DNA of 64,000 bases from Gemmobacter megaterium (lineage in GTDB: Bacteria > Pseudomonadota > Alphaproteobacteria > Rhodobacterales > Rhodobacteraceae): the NCBI RefSeq assembly GCF_900156815.1, contig NZ_FTOT01000005.1, positions 248,001-312,000 of the forward strand. The letters are read 5' to 3'. The notes under the pieces were generated by a model that saw nothing but the letters and a program-made list of their open reading frames with translations, had not been told where the DNA came from and ran no database searches. Below, piece by piece: positions 46,405-56,349 of the stretch (position 1 is its first letter; each line of letters starts with the position of its first letter). Both the position numbers and the translations under genes were made by a program.

Positions 46405-49400
46405 TCAGGTGCGGAACACCCGATAGATCGCCGGGATCACCAATACGGTCAGAAGGGTCGAGCTGAGCAAACCGAACAGCAACGAAATCGCCAGCCCCTG
46501 AAAGATCGGATCCGCCAGGATGACCACCGCACCGATCATCGCGGCCACCGCCGTCAGAAAGATCGGCTTGAACCGGATCGTACCGGCGCGGATCAGGCTG
46601 TCGATCGTCACCTCGCCCTCGCCCCGGATGAAATCGACCAGCAGGATCGAGTTGCGCACGATGATACCCGCCAGCGCGATGAACCCGATCATCGAGGTGG
46701 CCGAGAACGGCGCGGCGAACAGCCAATGCCCGACGATGATCCCCAGAAAGGTCAGCGGCACCGGCGTCAGCACCACCAGCGGCAGGCGGAACGAGCCGAA
46801 CTGTGCCACGACCAGGATGTAAATCCCCAGCAACGCCACAGCAAAGGCTGCGCCCATGTCGCGGAACGTCACCCATGTGACCTCCCATTCGCCATCCCAC
46901 AGCAGGGTCAGCCTGCTTTCGTCGTCAGGCTGGCCGTTCAGGCGGATGTCCGGGGCACCCTCCACGCCTTTCAGCGCCTCGGCCACGGCAAGCATTCCGT
47001 ACAGCGGCGCTTCGTAGTCACCGGCCAGTTCCGCCGTGACCATCTCTGCCGCGCGGCCGTTGTGGCGGAAGATCGGATAGGATGCGGTTTCCGGGACCAA
47101 TGTCACCACATCGCCCAGCTCCACCACGCCCCGCGCGCCGGGCAAGGAATTGGCCGGGATCGGCGTGGTCAGCAGACGCTCGTCAAGCACGCGCTCTCCC
47201 TTGGGCCGCTGGATCATCAGCGGGATCGGATAGCGGCCGTCGCCCCTGTGCGAATACCCCACCGTCTGCCCGGCGTTCAGCAGGGCGATGGTGTCGAACA
47301 CATCCGCTTCCTGCACGCCATAGAACTCCAGATCATCGCTGGAGATCCGCGCCCGCAGACGCGGCGCGCGTTCGCCATAGCTGTTGTCCACATCGACGAT
47401 ATAGGGAACCGAGCGGAACGCCGCCTCGACCTGCGCTGCCGCCGCGCGGCGGCTTTCAGGATCGGGGCCATAAATCTCGGCCAGCAGCGTGGCGATCACC
47501 GGCGGGCCGGGCGGCGGCTCCACCACCTTCAGGCTGGTGCCCGGCGGCACGATCACGGCGGCAATGCGCTGGCGGATGTCCAGCGCAATATCGTGGCTGG
47601 TGCGGTCGCGGTTCTGTTTGGGCGCCAGGTTGATCGCCACTTCGCCCAGTTGCGGCTCCTCGCGCAGATAGGTGTGCCGGACCAGACCGTTGAAGTTGAA
47701 GGGCGCCGCCGTTGCCGCATGGGTCTGCACCGAAGTCACTTCGGGCAGGGCCAGCACGATGGCCGCAATATCCTGGGCCACGCGGTCGGTGGCCTCGGTC
47801 GTGCTGCCTTCGGGCAGGTCGATCATCACCGACAGCTCCGACTTGTTGTCGAAGGGCAGCAGCTTGACCGTGACATCGCGGGTATACAGCGCGGCAAGCG
47901 AGCCAAAGGACAGCACGACCGTTACCGCGATGAATGCCCAACTGCGCGCCTTGGTGGCCAGCAACGGCCGGGCGACAGCCTGGTAGGCGCGTTCCATGAC
48001 GCCGTTGGAATGGCCATGGCCATCGCCGCCGCCATGCCCGGTCATCGGCGCCTTGCCTGCCACCTTCACCATCAGCCAGGGGGTGATGATGACGGCGACG
48101 AAGAAGGAAAAGATCATCGCGGCGCTGGCATTGGCCGGAATGGGCGACATGTAGGGGCCCATCAGCCCCGATACGAACAGCATCGGCAGCAGCGCCGCCA
48201 CCACTGTCAATGTGGCCACGATGGTGGGGTTGCCCACCTCTGCCACGGCATCCACAGCCGCCTCGGCCCGGCCGCGCCCGTCACGCATGGCCCAATGGCG
48301 GGCGATATTCTCGATCACCACGATGGCGTCGTCGACCAGAATGCCGATGCTGAAGATCAGCGCAAACAGCGACACCCGGTTCAACGTATAGCCCATGATC
48401 CAGGCCGCAAACAGCGTCAGCAGGATGGTCACCGGAATGACGATGGCCACCACGATGCTTTCGCGCCAGCCGATGGCCAGCAGAACCAGCCCGATGATGG
48501 AGACCGTGGCCAGCCCAAGGTGGAACAGCAGTTCATTGGCCTTTTCGTTCGCCGTTTCGCCATAGTCGCGGGTGATGGTCAACGCGACGCTGTCGGGAAT
48601 GATCCGGCCTTCCAGCGCCTCGATCCGGTGCAGGGCCGCTTCGGCCACCACCACCGCATTTGCCCCGGCGCGCTTGGCCACGGCAAGCGTCACGGCGGGG
48701 CTGCGGTGGATGGCGCCATCGGCATCGCGGGTCAGATGCGACACGATGCGCTCGCCGGTGTCGCCGACAAAGCCGATGTCGGCCACATCGGCGACATAGA
48801 CCGGGCGCCCGTCGCGGGCGGTCAGCAGCAGGTTGGCAACCTCCGCCGGTGCGGTCAGCGTTTCCCCGGCCACCAGATCCACCGCCGCGCCCTCGTGGCG
48901 CAGCTTGCCGGCGTTGAAGCTGCGGTTGGCCTGCTGCACCTTGCCCGCCAACTGTTGCAGCGTGATTCCATACAGCGCCAGACGGTCAGGGTCGGGGGCA
49001 ATGCGGATCGCCTCGGTCGTGTCGCCGACCAAATAGGTCAGGCCGACATTTTCCGTCTTGGCCACCTCTGCCTGCACGGCACGCGCGATGCGGGTCAGGT
49101 CGTTGGCGGCCAGATCCTGCCCCGGTGCGGCGGAAAAGGTGACAGACAGGATCGCCACATCGTCGATCCCGCGCCCCACGATCAGCGGTTCGGGAATGCC
49201 AACCGGAATGCGGTCCATATTTGCGCGCAGCTTGTCATGCACGCGCAGGATGGCGTCTTCGGGCTTGGTGCCCACCTCGAACCGCGCCATGACCAGCACG
49301 GCATCGTCACGGGTGTTGGAATAGACATGTTCGACGCCGTTGATGCCCTTGACCAGCACCTCCAACGGTTCCGTCACCAGCTTGACGGCATCTTCGGCCT

Positions 49401-49596
49401 TCAGCCCCTGCGCTTGCAGATGGATGTCGACCATCGGCACGGAGATCTGCGGCTCTTCCTCGCGCGGGAGCGCACCAAGGGCGACAAGACCCGCAGCCAG
49501 CGAGGCAAGGATGAACAGCGGCGTCAGGGACGAGGCGATGAACGCCTTGGTCAGACGCCCCGCCAGCCCCAGCCCGGAATGACGCGGGTCAGTCAT
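46405..49596 (-). CDS. RND efflux permease (divergent HAE-type)
   Basis: A 1063-residue second RND pump. LTKAFIASSLTPLFILASLAAGLVAL is the first helix and the TM4 segment LIFSIGILVDDAIVVIENIARH retains the Asp pair. A His-rich loop (GHGGGDGHGHSNG, encoded near 48010-48050) between the two halves could bind metal, so metal or solvent efflux is possible, but HME motifs were not confirmed. The start at 49596 is used. It overlaps the adaptor stop by 8 bp. Confidence 0.9.
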   Translation of the reverse strand: MTDPRHSGLGLAGRLTKAFIASSLTPLFILASLAAGLVALGALPREEEPQISVPMVDIHLQAQGLKAEDAVKLVTEPLEVLVKGINGVEHVYSNTRDDAVLVMARFEVGTKPEDAILRVHDKLRANMDRIPVGIPEPLIVGRGIDDVAILSVTFSAAPGQDLAANDLTRIARAVQAEVAKTENVGLTYLVGDTTEAIRIAPDPDRLALYGITLQQLAGKVQQANRSFNAGKLRHEGAAVDLVAGETLTAPAEVANLLLTARDGRPVYVADVADIGFVGDTGERIVSHLTRDADGAIHRSPAVTLAVAKRAGANAVVVAEAALHRIEALEGRIIPDSVALTITRDYGETANEKANELLFHLGLATVSIIGLVLLAIGWRESIVVAIVIPVTILLTLFAAWIMGYTLNRVSLFALIFSIGILVDDAIVVIENIARHWAMRDGRGRAEAAVDAVAEVGNPTIVATLTVVAALLPMLFVSGLMGPYMSPIPANASAAMIFSFFVAVIITPWLMVKVAGKAPMTGHGGGDGHGHSNGVMERAYQAVARPLLATKARSWAFIAVTVVLSFGSLAALYTRDVTVKLLPFDNKSELSVMIDLPEGSTTEATDRVAQDIAAIVLALPEVTSVQTHAATAAPFNFNGLVRHTYLREEPQLGEVAINLAPKQNRDRTSHDIALDIRQRIAAVIVPPGTSLKVVEPPPGPPVIATLLAEIYGPDPESRRAAAAQVEAAFRSVPYIVDVDNSYGERAPRLRARISSDDLEFYGVQEADVFDTIALLNAGQTVGYSHRGDGRYPIPLMIQRPKGERVLDERLLTTPIPANSLPGARGVVELGDVVTLVPETASYPIFRHNGRAAEMVTAELAGDYEAPLYGMLAVAEALKGVEGAPDIRLNGQPDDESRLTLLWDGEWEVTWVTFRDMGAAFAVALLGIYILVVAQFGSFRLPLVVLTPVPLTFLGIIVGHWLFAAPFSATSMIGFIALAGIIVRNSILLVDFIRGEGEVTIDSLIRAGTIRFKPIFLTAVAAMIGAVVILADPIFQGLAISLLFGLLSSTLLTVLVIPAIYRVFRT

Positions 49597-50590
49597 GGCG
49601 CACCTCTTCACCAGGTTGCGCCGGAACGGGCAGGATCACGTCGCCCGCCACCAGACCGGACAGAATCTCGACCTGCCCGCCTTCCGCATCGGTCTGGCGG
49701 ACGCCGGGAACGACCGCGCGCAGCACCGTGCCGCGCGCCTCTTGAACCGGCACGAAATCCAGCCCGCCCCGCGTCACGATGGCGGTTGCAGGGATCATCA
49801 GCGCCTGACGTTCCGCCACCGGCAGCCGCACCAGCACGCGGGCATCTTCAAAGCGATCGGAAAGGTCGGGCACCTCGACATCGGCAATGACACGGCCATT
49901 CTCGATCAGGGGGTACAGGCGGGCCAGCCGCCCCAGAACCGGCCCGCTGGCACCTTCGATATGGATCGTATCGCCTTCGGTCAGGTGCAGAGCGTGGCGT
50001 TCCGGCACGGCAAGACGCAGGAACACCCCGCCACCGGAGACCATGGCAACCGTCTCGCCGGGCATCACCACAGCACCGGCAGCAACCGGAACGGTCAGAA
50101 CGCGACCCGCCGTCGGGGCCAGTACCTGCCCCTCGGCCTGACTTTGCACGATGATGTCCGCCTGCGCCTCAAGCGCGCTGATCTGACCGGCCAGCACATC
50201 CACCTGCGTGCGCAGCGCATCCAGCCGCTGCACGGTGGTCACGCCTTGCCGCAGCAGTTCTTCTCCGCGGCGCAACTCGCTTTGGGCGTTGGTCAACTGT
50301 GCCCCGGCCGCTTCGATCTGCGCCCGCAGGGCGGAAAGCTGAAAGCCCAGCTTTTCGTCGATGATGCGGGCGAGGGGCTGGCCTGCCGAGACGATGTCGC
50401 CTTCGGATACCAGAAGTTCGGTCAGTGTACCGCCAATCCGCGCCCGGGCGGGCAACCTGTCCTTGGCCTCGATCCGGCCATGAACGGCTTTCCATTCGGT
50501 AACGGTTGTCGGGTGCAGGGTGATCGGATCAGCGGCGGCGACACCGGCCAGCGCGATGACAGACAGAAGCGGGGCAAGAATGCGGGGCAT
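49589..50590 (-). CDS. RND efflux membrane-fusion protein (second system)
   Basis: A 333-residue adaptor with a cleavable signal peptide (VIALAGVAAA|D) rather than a membrane anchor. The RIGGTLTELLVSEGDIVSAGQPLARI segment is the biotinyl-lipoyl motif, and the coiled-coil hairpin follows (SALRAQIEAAGAQLTNAQSEL). The start follows GGAGGATT. It is coupled to the divergent-type permease by overlap. Confidence 0.9.
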   Translation of the reverse strand: MPRILAPLLSVIALAGVAAADPITLHPTTVTEWKAVHGRIEAKDRLPARARIGGTLTELLVSEGDIVSAGQPLARIIDEKLGFQLSALRAQIEAAGAQLTNAQSELRRGEELLRQGVTTVQRLDALRTQVDVLAGQISALEAQADIIVQSQAEGQVLAPTAGRVLTVPVAAGAVVMPGETVAMVSGGGVFLRLAVPERHALHLTEGDTIHIEGASGPVLGRLARLYPLIENGRVIADVEVPDLSDRFEDARVLVRLPVAERQALMIPATAIVTRGGLDFVPVQEARGTVLRAVVPGVRQTDAEGGQVEILSGLVAGDVILPVPAQPGEEVRHD

Positions 50591-50618
50591 GGGAATCCTC
50601 CGAGGGTTGCCTCATCAT

Positions 50619-50666
50619 ATATGGAATCTTGAATGTGATTGAAAGCCCCTCGATATGGTTTCAAGA
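50619..50666. promoter_or_regulatory. imperfect direct repeat upstream of the second RND operon
   Basis: ATATGGAATCTTGA (50619-50632) and ATATGGTTTCAAGA (50653-50666) match at 10 of 14 positions, 34 bp apart, within the AT-rich leader of the adaptor gene. They could be paired regulator sites. Confidence 0.3.
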
Positions 50667-50761
50667 CGCCTGGCCGCGGCGTGCGGCCATGGCCGTTCAT
50701 GCGCGGCGCCAGGGACAGCGGACAGGGCTTCCGCCCGGCGACCCTGGTCGTCAAGCGCGCC

Positions 50762-51532
50762 TCAGCGCCCCGTCCAGACGGGCGGGCGCCGCTCCAGAAA
50801 TGCGCGCGCGCCCTCCAGCGCATCCTGACTGTCCAGGCAGGTCTTGAGCAACCGCGCATTCTCTGCCCAGGCCGCTTGCGAGGGAATGTCGCGCAGCAGC
50901 TTCGAGGTGGCCAGCGTGCCCCGCACAGCCAGCGGCGCATTGGCGGCAATCTCTCGGGCCAGTTGCACGGCTGCATCTTTCGCCTGCCCTTCGGCGCAGC
51001 GCCGGCTGATCAGGCCCAGATCCCACGCCTCGGCCGTGTCGAACAGACGGCCGGTCAGCAGGATTTCCCGCGCGCGGGCCTGCGGCACGAGTTCGGCCAG
51101 GCGCAGCGCCCCCCCTGCCCCGGCGATCAACCCGCGGATCACCTCGGGCACCCCAAAGCGGGCTGTCTCCTCGGCCACGATCATATCGCAGGCGATAGCA
51201 ATCTCGAAACCACCGGCCAGCGCGGCGCCATGGACCGCCGCGATCAGCGGCTTGGTGCGGTGGCGTTCGGTCAGCCCGCCAAACCCGCCCGCGCGGTTCA
51301 GGATCGCATCCTGCTGACCATCGGCAAAGGCCGCCAGATCCATCCCCGCACAGAACACCTTGCCATTGCCTGTCAGCACGCCCACGTCCAGCGCAGGATC
51401 GCTTTCCAGCCGGTCGATGGCCGCCGTCAGCGCATCCGCCAGATCGACGTTCACCGCATTGCGGCGGTCGGGCCGGTTCAGGGTGATGATGGCAATGTTG
51501 CCATCGGTTTCGAACAGGACAGGTTCGGTCAT
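50762..51532 (-). CDS. enoyl-CoA hydratase/isomerase
   Basis: A 256-residue crotonase-fold enzyme. Both catalytic glutamates are in place, in GGFEIAIACD and FGVPEVIRGL, and the oxyanion segments GMDLAAFADG and HGAALAGG match. It would hydrate or isomerise an enoyl-CoA. Its start overlaps the acyl-CoA ligase stop as ATGA. Confidence 0.89.
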   Translation of the reverse strand: MTEPVLFETDGNIAIITLNRPDRRNAVNVDLADALTAAIDRLESDPALDVGVLTGNGKVFCAGMDLAAFADGQQDAILNRAGGFGGLTERHRTKPLIAAVHGAALAGGFEIAIACDMIVAEETARFGVPEVIRGLIAGAGGALRLAELVPQARAREILLTGRLFDTAEAWDLGLISRRCAEGQAKDAAVQLAREIAANAPLAVRGTLATSKLLRDIPSQAAWAENARLLKTCLDSQDALEGARAFLERRPPVWTGR

Positions 51533-53211
51533 GCGGGGCCTCCCTTGGCAAACATGTCGCGCAGCCGGGCGCGGATGATCTTGCCGGTCGTGGTCACCGG
51601 CATGTCGTCGATGAAATGGATGGCACGCGGAAACTCATAGGCGGCCAGCCGTTTGCGGACGTGATCGGCGATATCCAGGCGCAGCGGCTCTGACGGGTCA
51701 TGGCCGGGCGCAAGAGTGATGAACGCCGCCACGATCTCGCCCCGGATCGGGTCGGGCTGGCCCACCACGCCCGCCATCTGCACCGCCGGATGGCCCAGCA
51801 GGCAATCCTCGATCTCTGCCGGGCCGATCCGGTAGCCGCCTGACGAGATCACATCGTCATCCCGTCCCACGAACCGCAACCGGCCATCTGCCCGCCGGAC
51901 ACCCCGGTCGCCCGTGACCAGCCAGCGCCCCTCCGGGCCCGTGACGAATTTCTCCTCGGTGGCCTGCGGATTGTTCCAATACCCCAGAAACATCACCGGA
52001 TCGGGGGCCAGAACGGCGATTGCACCTTCTGCGTCAGCGCCCAGCACCGCGCCATCAGGGCCGATCACGTCAACCCGGTGGCCCGGCACCGGGCGCCCCA
52101 TCACGCCGGGCACCGGGGGTTCAAGCGCGCCGCAACTGCTGACGATCATGTTGCATTCGGTCTGGCCGTAGAATTCATTGATCGTGACGCCCAGCGCCTT
52201 GCGCCCCCAATCCAGCAACTCGGTGCCCAGCGTTTCGCCGCCGCTGGCGACAGATCGCATGTCCAGCGACCAGTCCCGGCTGGCCGGATCGGCCTTCATC
52301 AGCTTCATCGCCGTCGGGGGCAAGAAGGCGTTGCGCACCCCGAAGCGTCGGATCAGGTCATGCGCCGCGGTGGCGGAGAACTTGCCGAACCGGCACGCGA
52401 CCACGGGAATCCCGTGGTGCAAGGCGGGCAGAAGCACATCGAACAGCCCGCCGATCCACGCCCAATCCGCCGGCGTCCAGAACAGATCGTCCGGGGCAGG
52501 CAGAAAATCGTGGCTGATCTCGACGCCCGGCAGGTGGCCCAGCAACACGCGATGGGCGTGCAACGCGCCTTTCGGGTTTCCCGTGGTGCCAGAGGTATAG
52601 ATGATCACCGCCGGATCGTCGGCCCGCGTCCGCACCGGGGTGAACTCAGGCGATGTAGCCGCAAGTTCCGCCGCAAGATCATGCAGGCTGGCATCGGCAG
52701 GACCATCAGGCAGACCATCAACCAGAAAAATATGCTCCAGCGCGGGCAGATCCGCACGGATTGCCGCAATCACCGCCAGGCTGGCGCGGTCGGTGACCAG
52801 AACCCGCGCGCCGCTGTCGCGCAAACGGTGCAGCAGGGCCTCGGGTCCGAACAGCGTGAAGAGGGGGAGCGAAATATGCCCGCCCTTGAAGGCCGCGATA
52901 TGCGCCACCGCCGTTTCCAGCCGTTGCGACAGCAGGATCGCCACCCGGTCGCCCGGAACGCCGTCGCGGGTACGCACCAGCCCCAACCCGGCCAACACAT
53001 TGGCGAAACGGTCGCTCAATTCCTTGAGCCGGGCAAAGCTGGTACGGGCCTCCGGGCCATAGCCGTTGTCGGCCACCTCGATCAGCGCCAGCCGATCGGG
53101 ATCGGTCGCGGCCCAGCGATCACAGACATCGGTGCCGATGTTGTAGACCTCCGGCACGGACCATTGAAAACGCTCTGTCACCTGACTGTGACTGGTCCCC
53201 GGTATCAGCAC
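51529..53211 (-). CDS. acyl-CoA synthetase / AMP-dependent ligase
   Basis: A 560-residue ANL-superfamily ligase forming an acyl-CoA. VIIYTSGTTGNPKGALHAHR near residue 195 is the P-loop, YGQTECN the adenylate motif, and TTGKIIRARL holds the catalytic Lys. LIPGTSHSQVTERFQWSVPEVYNIG resembles medium-chain or benzoate-type ligases. A GTG at 53211 after AGGGGGG is preferred; an ATG at 53229 is possible. It is divergent from the TRAP operon. Confidence 0.88.
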   Translation of the reverse strand: MLIPGTSHSQVTERFQWSVPEVYNIGTDVCDRWAATDPDRLALIEVADNGYGPEARTSFARLKELSDRFANVLAGLGLVRTRDGVPGDRVAILLSQRLETAVAHIAAFKGGHISLPLFTLFGPEALLHRLRDSGARVLVTDRASLAVIAAIRADLPALEHIFLVDGLPDGPADASLHDLAAELAATSPEFTPVRTRADDPAVIIYTSGTTGNPKGALHAHRVLLGHLPGVEISHDFLPAPDDLFWTPADWAWIGGLFDVLLPALHHGIPVVACRFGKFSATAAHDLIRRFGVRNAFLPPTAMKLMKADPASRDWSLDMRSVASGGETLGTELLDWGRKALGVTINEFYGQTECNMIVSSCGALEPPVPGVMGRPVPGHRVDVIGPDGAVLGADAEGAIAVLAPDPVMFLGYWNNPQATEEKFVTGPEGRWLVTGDRGVRRADGRLRFVGRDDDVISSGGYRIGPAEIEDCLLGHPAVQMAGVVGQPDPIRGEIVAAFITLAPGHDPSEPLRLDIADHVRKRLAAYEFPRAIHFIDDMPVTTTGKIIRARLRDMFAKGGPA

Positions 53212-53312
53212 GCCCACCCCCCTAACCATGCGGAGCAAAGATTGCCGCGATTGCAAGGCCATGGCCAGCCCCGATTTTCGGCCCGCGACATGGCGGCAGA
53301 CCCGGACCCGAG

Positions 53313-53341
53313 TTGACATGGCAAAGCCAAACATGAATAGT
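53313..53341 (+). promoter_or_regulatory. candidate promoter of the TRAP operon
   Basis: A perfect TTGACA (53313-53318) is separated by 17 bp from AATAGT (53336-53341). The predicted leader of about 40 bp ends at a GGGAGGA ribosome-binding site before dctQ. Confidence 0.55.
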
Positions 53342-53387
53342 CCGTCATGTTGACGACGGGTGGAAGACCCGAGCGTTGGGAGGAAAC

Positions 53388-53894
53388 ATGCTGCTGATCC
53401 GTCTGATCGATGGCCTCAACGAGGTCGTTGGCAGGGTTGTGTCGTGGGTAGCCGTGCTGTTTGCAGGGCTGATCATTTACGATGTCGTCCTGCGCTATGT
53501 GTTCAACGCGCCGACACTCTGGGCCTTTGACCTTACGAAACACCTGTTCGGGTTCTACTTCATCCTGCTGGGCGGCTATGCGCTCCGCCATCAGGCGCAT
53601 GTGCGCGTCGATCTGGTGACGGGCGCGCTGAAACCCACACCGCGACGGATCGTCGAACTGCTGGGCTATCCGCTGTTCTTCTTTCCCTTCGCCTGGGTCT
53701 TCGTGACGCAGAGCTACACATTCGCCCTGCGGTCGTGGAATCAGGGTGAAACGACCTATAGCGCGATGCAGATGCCGGTCTACCCCGTCAAGATCGCCAT
53801 GGCGGTGGCTGCCGTTCTGCTGTTGATGCAGGGGGTTTCCGAGTTTCTCAAGCTGCTGCTGAACAAGTCCGAGGAGAACCGCAATGTCGGGTGA
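53388..53894 (+). CDS. dctQ: TRAP transporter small permease (DctQ type)
   Basis: A 168-residue four-helix membrane protein that links the binding protein to the large permease. VLFAGLIIYDVVLRYVFNAPTLWAFDLTKHLFGFYF is the family core. The ATG at 53388 follows GGGAGGA. It overlaps dctM by 11 bp. Confidence 0.9.
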   Translation: MLLIRLIDGLNEVVGRVVSWVAVLFAGLIIYDVVLRYVFNAPTLWAFDLTKHLFGFYFILLGGYALRHQAHVRVDLVTGALKPTPRRIVELLGYPLFFFPFAWVFVTQSYTFALRSWNQGETTYSAMQMPVYPVKIAMAVAAVLLLMQGVSEFLKLLLNKSEENRNVG

Positions 53895-55209
53895 AATGAT
53901 TGCCCTGATCATGGCCGGCATCCTGATGGTGGGCCTGTTCATGGGCCACCCGCTTGCCTTTGTGCTGGGTGGTACGGCGGTTCTGGGGGCGGTCATCGCG
54001 GGCAAGACCCAGATTCTGGGCATCGTGATCAACCGCATCTTCGGCGATGTGCTGGACAATTATGTGCTGATCGCAATCCCGCTGTTCGTGCTGATGGCGC
54101 GATTCCTGTCGGACAGCGGCGTCACCGACCGCATGTTCGAGGCGTTGCGGCTGCTGCTTGCGCGCGTGACCGGCGGTCTGGGCATTGCGGTGGTCGTCAT
54201 CTCCATCCTGCTTGCAGCCACGACGGGCATCATCGGCGCGTCGATCACCGTCATGGGCGTGATGGCGCTCAAGCCTATGTTGCAATATGGCTATTCCAAG
54301 CGGCTGAGCACCGGGTTGATTGCGGCCTCTGGCTGTCTGGGCATCCTGATCCCCCCGTCGATCATGCTGATCCTGATGTCGTCGAACTCGGGACTTTCGG
54401 TCGGAGAGCTGTTTGCAGGCGCGATGGTGCCGGGCATCCTTCTGGGGTTGCTCTACGGTCTCTATGTTGCCGCCATCGCGTTTTTCCGCCCCGATCTTGC
54501 CCCGGCCGTAAAGACCGAGGAACGCATCGGGCGCGCTGCACTGGCCCGGATGCTGGTTGTCGAGGCGATGCCGCCGCTGATCCTGATCTTCGGGATTCTG
54601 GGCACCATGCTGGCCGGGATCGCAACCGCAACAGAGGCATCGGCTGTCGGGGCGCTGCTGGCGCTGCTGATCGTGATCTTCCGTGGCCGGTTCGAACTGG
54701 CGACCTTTCGCAGTGCGCTCTACGAAACCGCCCGCACCTCTGCGATGATCCTGTTCATCGTGGTCGGCGCCACAGCGTTTACCGGCGTGTTCAACATCAC
54801 CGGCGGGCTGCGGGCGACGCAGAATCTGATGCGTGCGCTGGATATGGAGCCCTGGATGCTGATCACCGTGATGATGCTGATCGTATTCGTCCTGGGCATG
54901 TTCCTGGACTGGACCGGCATTGTCCTGCTGTCCTTCCCGATCTTCCTGCCGGTCGTGCAGGAAATGGGCATCAACCAGTTGTGGTTCGTCGTGCTGATGG
55001 CGGTGGTGCTGCAAACCAGCTTCCTGACCCCACCCTTCGGCTATGCGCTGTTCTACATGCGGGCCATCGCGCCAAAGGACGTGAAGATTTCCGACATCAT
55101 CCTTGGCGTGCTGCCCTTCATCGGGCTGATCGTCGCCATGGCACTGACCATTGCCGCGTTCCCCGATCTGGTGACCTGGCTGCCCGATACGCTTTACCGT
55201 TCGAAATAA
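53884..55209 (+). CDS. dctM: TRAP transporter large permease (DctM type)
   Basis: A 441-residue ion-coupled transporter subunit with about 12 helices. LMVGLFMGHPLAFVLGGTAV, ISILLAATTGIIGASITVMGVMAL and GILIPPSIMLILM are DctM family features. It drives Na+-dependent import together with DctQ and the binding protein encoded next. Confidence 0.92.
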   Translation: MSGEMIALIMAGILMVGLFMGHPLAFVLGGTAVLGAVIAGKTQILGIVINRIFGDVLDNYVLIAIPLFVLMARFLSDSGVTDRMFEALRLLLARVTGGLGIAVVVISILLAATTGIIGASITVMGVMALKPMLQYGYSKRLSTGLIAASGCLGILIPPSIMLILMSSNSGLSVGELFAGAMVPGILLGLLYGLYVAAIAFFRPDLAPAVKTEERIGRAALARMLVVEAMPPLILIFGILGTMLAGIATATEASAVGALLALLIVIFRGRFELATFRSALYETARTSAMILFIVVGATAFTGVFNITGGLRATQNLMRALDMEPWMLITVMMLIVFVLGMFLDWTGIVLLSFPIFLPVVQEMGINQLWFVVLMAVVLQTSFLTPPFGYALFYMRAIAPKDVKISDIILGVLPFIGLIVAMALTIAAFPDLVTWLPDTLYRSK

Positions 55210-55227
55210 TCTGGAGGAGAATCAGAC

Positions 55228-56316
55228 ATGAGCTTCAAGACCACGGCCCTTGCCGCTATCGGTGCCATCGCGCTGACCACAACCGCGCAGGCGCAGGAAA
55301 GCTGGACCATGACGACCGTCTGGCCCGCCTCGCTGGAACTGATCGAGATCGACCGCAAGTTCGTCGAACTGGCCAATGCGCTGACCGCGGGCGAATTGTC
55401 GATCGAGCTGTTCGATGGTGGCACGCTGGTCCCGGCGGGCGAGGTGTTCGGTGCGGTGGAATCCGGCACCGTCCAGGCGGGCGCGGACTGGCCGGGCTAC
55501 TGGGCTGGCCGCAACACCGCGTTCTCGCCGCTGTCGACCCATGCCAGCCTGTTCAACGCCGTGGACTATGTGAACTGGATCCAGCAATGGGGCGGCGCCG
55601 ACCTGTATAACGAGGTCTATGGCCAGTTCGGCATGGTCTATCTGCCCTATGGCGTGACCAACAACGAATCCGGCTTCCGCACCAAGAAGGCCATCCGCAA
55701 CACCGAAGACCTGCAAGGGATGCGCCTGCGCCTTTCGGGCCTGGAGCAGGGTCGCCTGCTGACCCAACTTGGTGGCAGCCAGGTGTCGATGGCCGGCGGC
55801 GAGATCTATCAGGCGCTGGAGCGCGGCGTGATCGACGGGGCAGAGTTCTCGACCCCGAACGTCGACTGGTCGGGCGGCTTCCAGCAGGTCACCTCCCACT
55901 GGGCAACGCCGGGCTGGCACCAGTCGTCGTCGGTCTTTGGCGTGATGATCAACAAGGCGTCGTGGGATGCCCTGTCGGCTGAAACGCAGCAGAAACTGCG
56001 CATTGCCGCCGATGCCACCATGTTGTGGTCGCTGTCCTTCACTGAAAAACGGGCCAACGACGCCTATCAGCAGTTCAAGGATGCCGGGATCGAAATCACC
56101 CGCATGGATGACGAGACGCTGGCAAAGATCCAGGAACTGGCCAATACGACGATCGAAACCACTGCGTGTGAAAACCCGCTGTCGGCCAAGGTCTATCTCA
56201 GCCAGGTCGCCTATCTGAACGACTATGCCAACTGGCGCGATGCCTCGGCGCCGTTCAACCTGGGGCGCACTCCGGTCGGGCCGAGCATGGACAAGCTGGC
56301 CGAATGCGCGAAATGA
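55228..56316 (+). CDS. dctP: TRAP transporter substrate-binding protein (DctP, COG4663-like)
   Basis: A 362-residue periplasmic binding protein with a signal peptide ending at AQA|Q. The conserved MRLRLSGLEQGRLLTQLGG (with the carboxylate-binding Arg) and AGGEIYQALERGVIDGAEFSTP segments resemble TakP and related alpha-keto-acid or mannitol/chloroaromatic-acid TRAP proteins. The substrate is likely a carboxylate but is not assignable here. It follows GGAGGAG 18 bp after dctM. Confidence 0.88.
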   Translation: MSFKTTALAAIGAIALTTTAQAQESWTMTTVWPASLELIEIDRKFVELANALTAGELSIELFDGGTLVPAGEVFGAVESGTVQAGADWPGYWAGRNTAFSPLSTHASLFNAVDYVNWIQQWGGADLYNEVYGQFGMVYLPYGVTNNESGFRTKKAIRNTEDLQGMRLRLSGLEQGRLLTQLGGSQVSMAGGEIYQALERGVIDGAEFSTPNVDWSGGFQQVTSHWATPGWHQSSSVFGVMINKASWDALSAETQQKLRIAADATMLWSLSFTEKRANDAYQQFKDAGIEITRMDDETLAKIQELANTTIETTACENPLSAKVYLSQVAYLNDYANWRDASAPFNLGRTPVGPSMDKLAECAK

Positions 56317-56349
56317 TACGCTAGAACCGACAGGTTCCAGCGTGGATCG

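Noticed and set aside
46396-49890. A very long plus-strand frame opposite the second RND permease
   Set aside because: It is a shadow of the permease; the translation is Arg/His/Gln-rich without motifs.
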